Origin: Hyphochytrium catenoides
Lineage: Eukaryota; Sar; Hyphochytriomycetes; Hyphochytriales; Hyphochytriaceae
Length of the DNA stretch: 10,165 nt
NCBI GenBank assembly: GCA_900088475.1
Contig: FLMG01004291.1
Span: 1 to 10,165, forward strand
Direction: 5' to 3'
Every line of letters starts with the position of its first letter. Position 1 is the stretch's first letter. Shown here in pieces: positions 8,621 to 10,165 of the stretch. The notes below the pieces were generated by a model. It had not been told where the DNA came from and ran no database searches. It saw only the letters and a program-made list of their open reading frames with translations. Both the position numbers and the translations under genes were made by a program.

Positions 8621-8989
8621 TGTAGTATGTAAGAGAGTGAGTCAATGGGTTTAGCTAAGTCTTCGCTTCGGCTGGCCAGGCCTCAGCTCCGACAAAGCTC
8701 TGCAGAGGAAGACTTGTAAGTCGAATCTAAGGACGTTTCTCTTAGATCGAACTTTATTGACTGGTTTACATTGTGAGTAGAAGCAAACCGATCTCAGGGA
8801 GAGCAGAAAGAGGAGGGAAGAAGGATAGAACTAGAGATGAGAGCAACCTCCTTCGTAGTAGCGCTACGCTGATAGCCAACCATTGGCCCAGGAGACTCGG
8901 ACTACCCATCCTCGTCGGCTAGTTCCTCTAAACGAATTGTAGTTCAGAGGAGTATATGGTACTACTACACGGAGTATTCACATATAACA
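8621..8989. mobile_element. Solo LTR (about 369 bp) inserted in the Copia integrase
   Basis: The insert starts TGTAGTATGTAA and ends in CA. The minus-strand start is TGTTATATGTGA, so the ends are imperfect inverted repeats with the TG...CA of LTRs. The flanking 5-mers are TACTC (8616-8620) and TAAAC (8990-8994), matching at 3 of 5 positions, so an eroded target-site duplication is plausible. Removing the LTR plus one 5-mer joins the integrase codons in frame (GGEF to SKEF). It has no coding potential. The minus strand has an AATAAA near 8756, so minus may be its sense strand. I find no clear copy of it elsewhere in the window, so it probably belongs to a different family or subfamily from the host element. 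Confidence 0.72.
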
Positions 8990-9739
8990 TAAACTCTCCT
9001 CCGTCAGTTCTCAAAATCTTGATCATGTTGCCGGTCTGCAACTCAATGTTAGACTAAAGGTCTTGAAGTCTGCGAATGCTTCATCCTTTGTGCGCAAGAA
9101 GCCCACTCCGGTGATCGCAGAGGCCTCATCGCTGTAGAGGACACAGTAGCGCTCTCCCGCGGCGGATGGCGTCTCAAACGGGCCAACCAGATCAGCATGC
9201 ACGATGCCCAGTACCTCATCACACTTTTTGTGATTTGTCGGAAATGGATGCCTATGGGACTTGGCAAGTGCGCAACCATCACAAAATATGTGATTGGCAT
9301 TTCCAGTAATTCTGATACCATCCACCAGGGTTGGAAGCTGCTTCAAGTATCTCAGACACAGATGTCCCATTCTCTCATGCCACCGAGTCACATCTGCAGA
9401 TCCGCTTTCCCATGCAATCTGCAGAGCTTCTTCGCCTTCCGAGGCATTGCTGGACAGAGCCGCCAGTGGCTGAGTGTCAGGCTTGCACTGGAGATAATAG
9501 AGATTACCATGGCGCTTGCCCATCACAATCTCCATGGCCTTCTTCTTGCCCTCCTTCTTCCGAGCAATGAAGCTGTTAGAGGAGAACTCGAAGTTCATGC
9601 CGCTGGTGGCTGTGGCGGCAGAGACGCTACACAGGTTCTTCTTGAGCTCAGGCACATACAAGACCTTCCGAAGTACCATCTGCTGCTTCCGGCCCTTCTC
9701 ACGGAGCACGAGTGTGACAGTGCCGATCCAATGCTGCAA
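8990..9739 (-). pseudogene. Copia integrase, zinc-binding and first half of the catalytic core
   Basis: This part inserts retrotransposon cDNA into chromosomes. The open frame 9739-9023 includes VLYVPELKKNLCSVSAA (end of the protease linker). The HHCC zinc finger has H121 and H126 (RWHERMGHL) with C153 and C156 (CDGCALAKSHRHPF). The core then starts at VHADLVGPFETP with the first catalytic Asp (codon 9193-9191). A frameshift near 9050 ends this frame. The next frame reads NIELQTGNMIKILRTDGGEF with the second Asp (9005-9003), and is cut by the solo LTR at 8989. The first two acidic residues survive; the third (Glu) is lost further on. Confidence 0.92.
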
Positions 9740-9911
9740 CTTCCTGCTCGTCTGATACTCTGACCGTCTGGTTGATTGCCTTGTACAAAGTCAACCAATC
9801 TTTGCGGCAGCACGTATGGCCGGAGGCACCACTGTCAATGATCCAGCGTGAGGTCTGGTCCTGACTAGGAACGGTCTTGGAGGTGAAAGCCAGGTATTCT
9901 TCTTCACCCAC
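9699..9911 (-). pseudogene. Copia aspartic protease
   Basis: This is the retropepsin-like protease that would process the polyprotein. SRWIIDSGASGHTCCRKDWL contains the catalytic DSG (Asp codon 9836-9834), followed by TVRVSDEQEVAAL. A missing G near 9725 then moves the continuation (IGTVTLVLREKGRKQQMVLR) into the neighbouring frame, so protease and integrase are not joined. The upstream EVGEEEYLAFTSKTVPSQ is the usual linker from gag. Confidence 0.9.
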
Positions 9912-10165
9912 CTCAGCAGCGCTGTTGGCATGTGCGGCTTTTTCTTGTCTTTGTCACCACTGGGAGGCGCCTTGCAATCTCTTGCTCGGTGACCGGGCTG
10001 TTTACAGTTGGAGCACCGTCCCTTGAACTCTCCTCTCCTTTTGCCGGGGGGTTCTTGGGTCCGGGCGTAGTATCCTCTTCCTGCTGCCTACCGGTGCCCG
10101 CTTGGAATGCCACTGGAGGCTGTAACTATTGTCACAAACAGAGGTTTCTGTGGTACTTTATTTAG
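9912..10165 (-). pseudogene. Copia gag, C-terminal part with CCHC zinc knuckle; partial at the right edge
   Basis: The nucleocapsid-like end of gag binds element RNA. The zinc knuckle CSNCKQPGHRARDC (10015-9974) fits CX2CX4HX4C exactly and is followed by a lysine-rich stretch (GDKDKKKPHM). The upstream part, AFQAGTGRQQEEDTTPGPKN, is in another frame; the change falls in the run of six G (plus strand) near 10045-10051. A second shift separates the knuckle from the protease linker near 9930. The rest of gag lies outside the window. Confidence 0.85.

Larger units (their letters stand above)
6264..10165 (-). mobile_element. Degenerate Ty1/Copia retrotransposon, internal region; 5' end outside the window
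   Basis: Read on the minus strand the order is gag zinc knuckle, aspartic protease, integrase, reverse transcriptase, RNase H. Integrase before RT is diagnostic of Copia (Pseudoviridae-like) rather than Gypsy elements. The pol frame is broken many times by small indels, one stop codon, active-site damage and a solo LTR inserted at 8621-8989. The 5' LTR, primer binding site and most of gag lie beyond 10165. Matching domains are easy to follow across the breaks, so the copy is moderately old, or partly affected by sequencing errors in homopolymers. Confidence 0.93.

Noticed and set aside
9197-9763. 188-codon plus-strand open frame opposite the integrase
   Set aside because: It is a shadow of the minus-strand integrase frame, with no domain of its own.

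Overview
The window looks like nuclear DNA of a fungus. The evidence is a secreted subtilisin-family protease of the long, PA-domain type common in fungi, long pyrimidine-rich (CT) tracts upstream of genes, one probable short spliceosomal intron, and a Ty1/Copia retrotransposon. An early-diverging fungus such as a Mortierella relative is my guess, at low confidence. Nothing suggests a bacterial genome.

Layout. (1) 1-575, minus strand: the 5' part of an unrecognised gene that runs off the left edge. Its frame becomes continuous if about 168 nt (378-545) are removed. That segment has intron-like ends, short terminal inverted repeats and a 3-bp direct repeat on both sides, so it may be an introner-like element. 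(2) 576-1000: shared upstream region between this gene and the divergent protease gene, unusually rich in perfect hairpins. (3) 1000-2220: very CT-rich leader of the protease. (4) 2221-5030, plus strand: a subtilisin-like protease of about 936 aa (signal peptide, I9 propeptide, S8 catalytic domain with inserted PA domain, C-terminal domain). It is interrupted by three one-base indels, and its catalytic serine lies in a different frame from its Asp and His. (5) 5031-6263: no gene seen; another CT-rich block and a few hairpins. (6) 6264-10165, minus strand: the gag zinc knuckle, protease, integrase, reverse transcriptase and RNase H of a Copia element, with a candidate polypurine tract at its 3' end. 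The element continues past the right edge.

The Copia copy is dead several times over. It has many frameshifts, a stop codon, a catalytic Asp-to-Gly change in the YVDD box (YVGD), a deletion that removes the integrase Glu region, and a 369-bp solo LTR of what looks like another element inside the integrase. Removing that LTR with one target-site copy restores the integrase frame at that point. Several other indels fall in homopolymers, so some breaks, especially in the host protease, could be assembly errors rather than real mutations.
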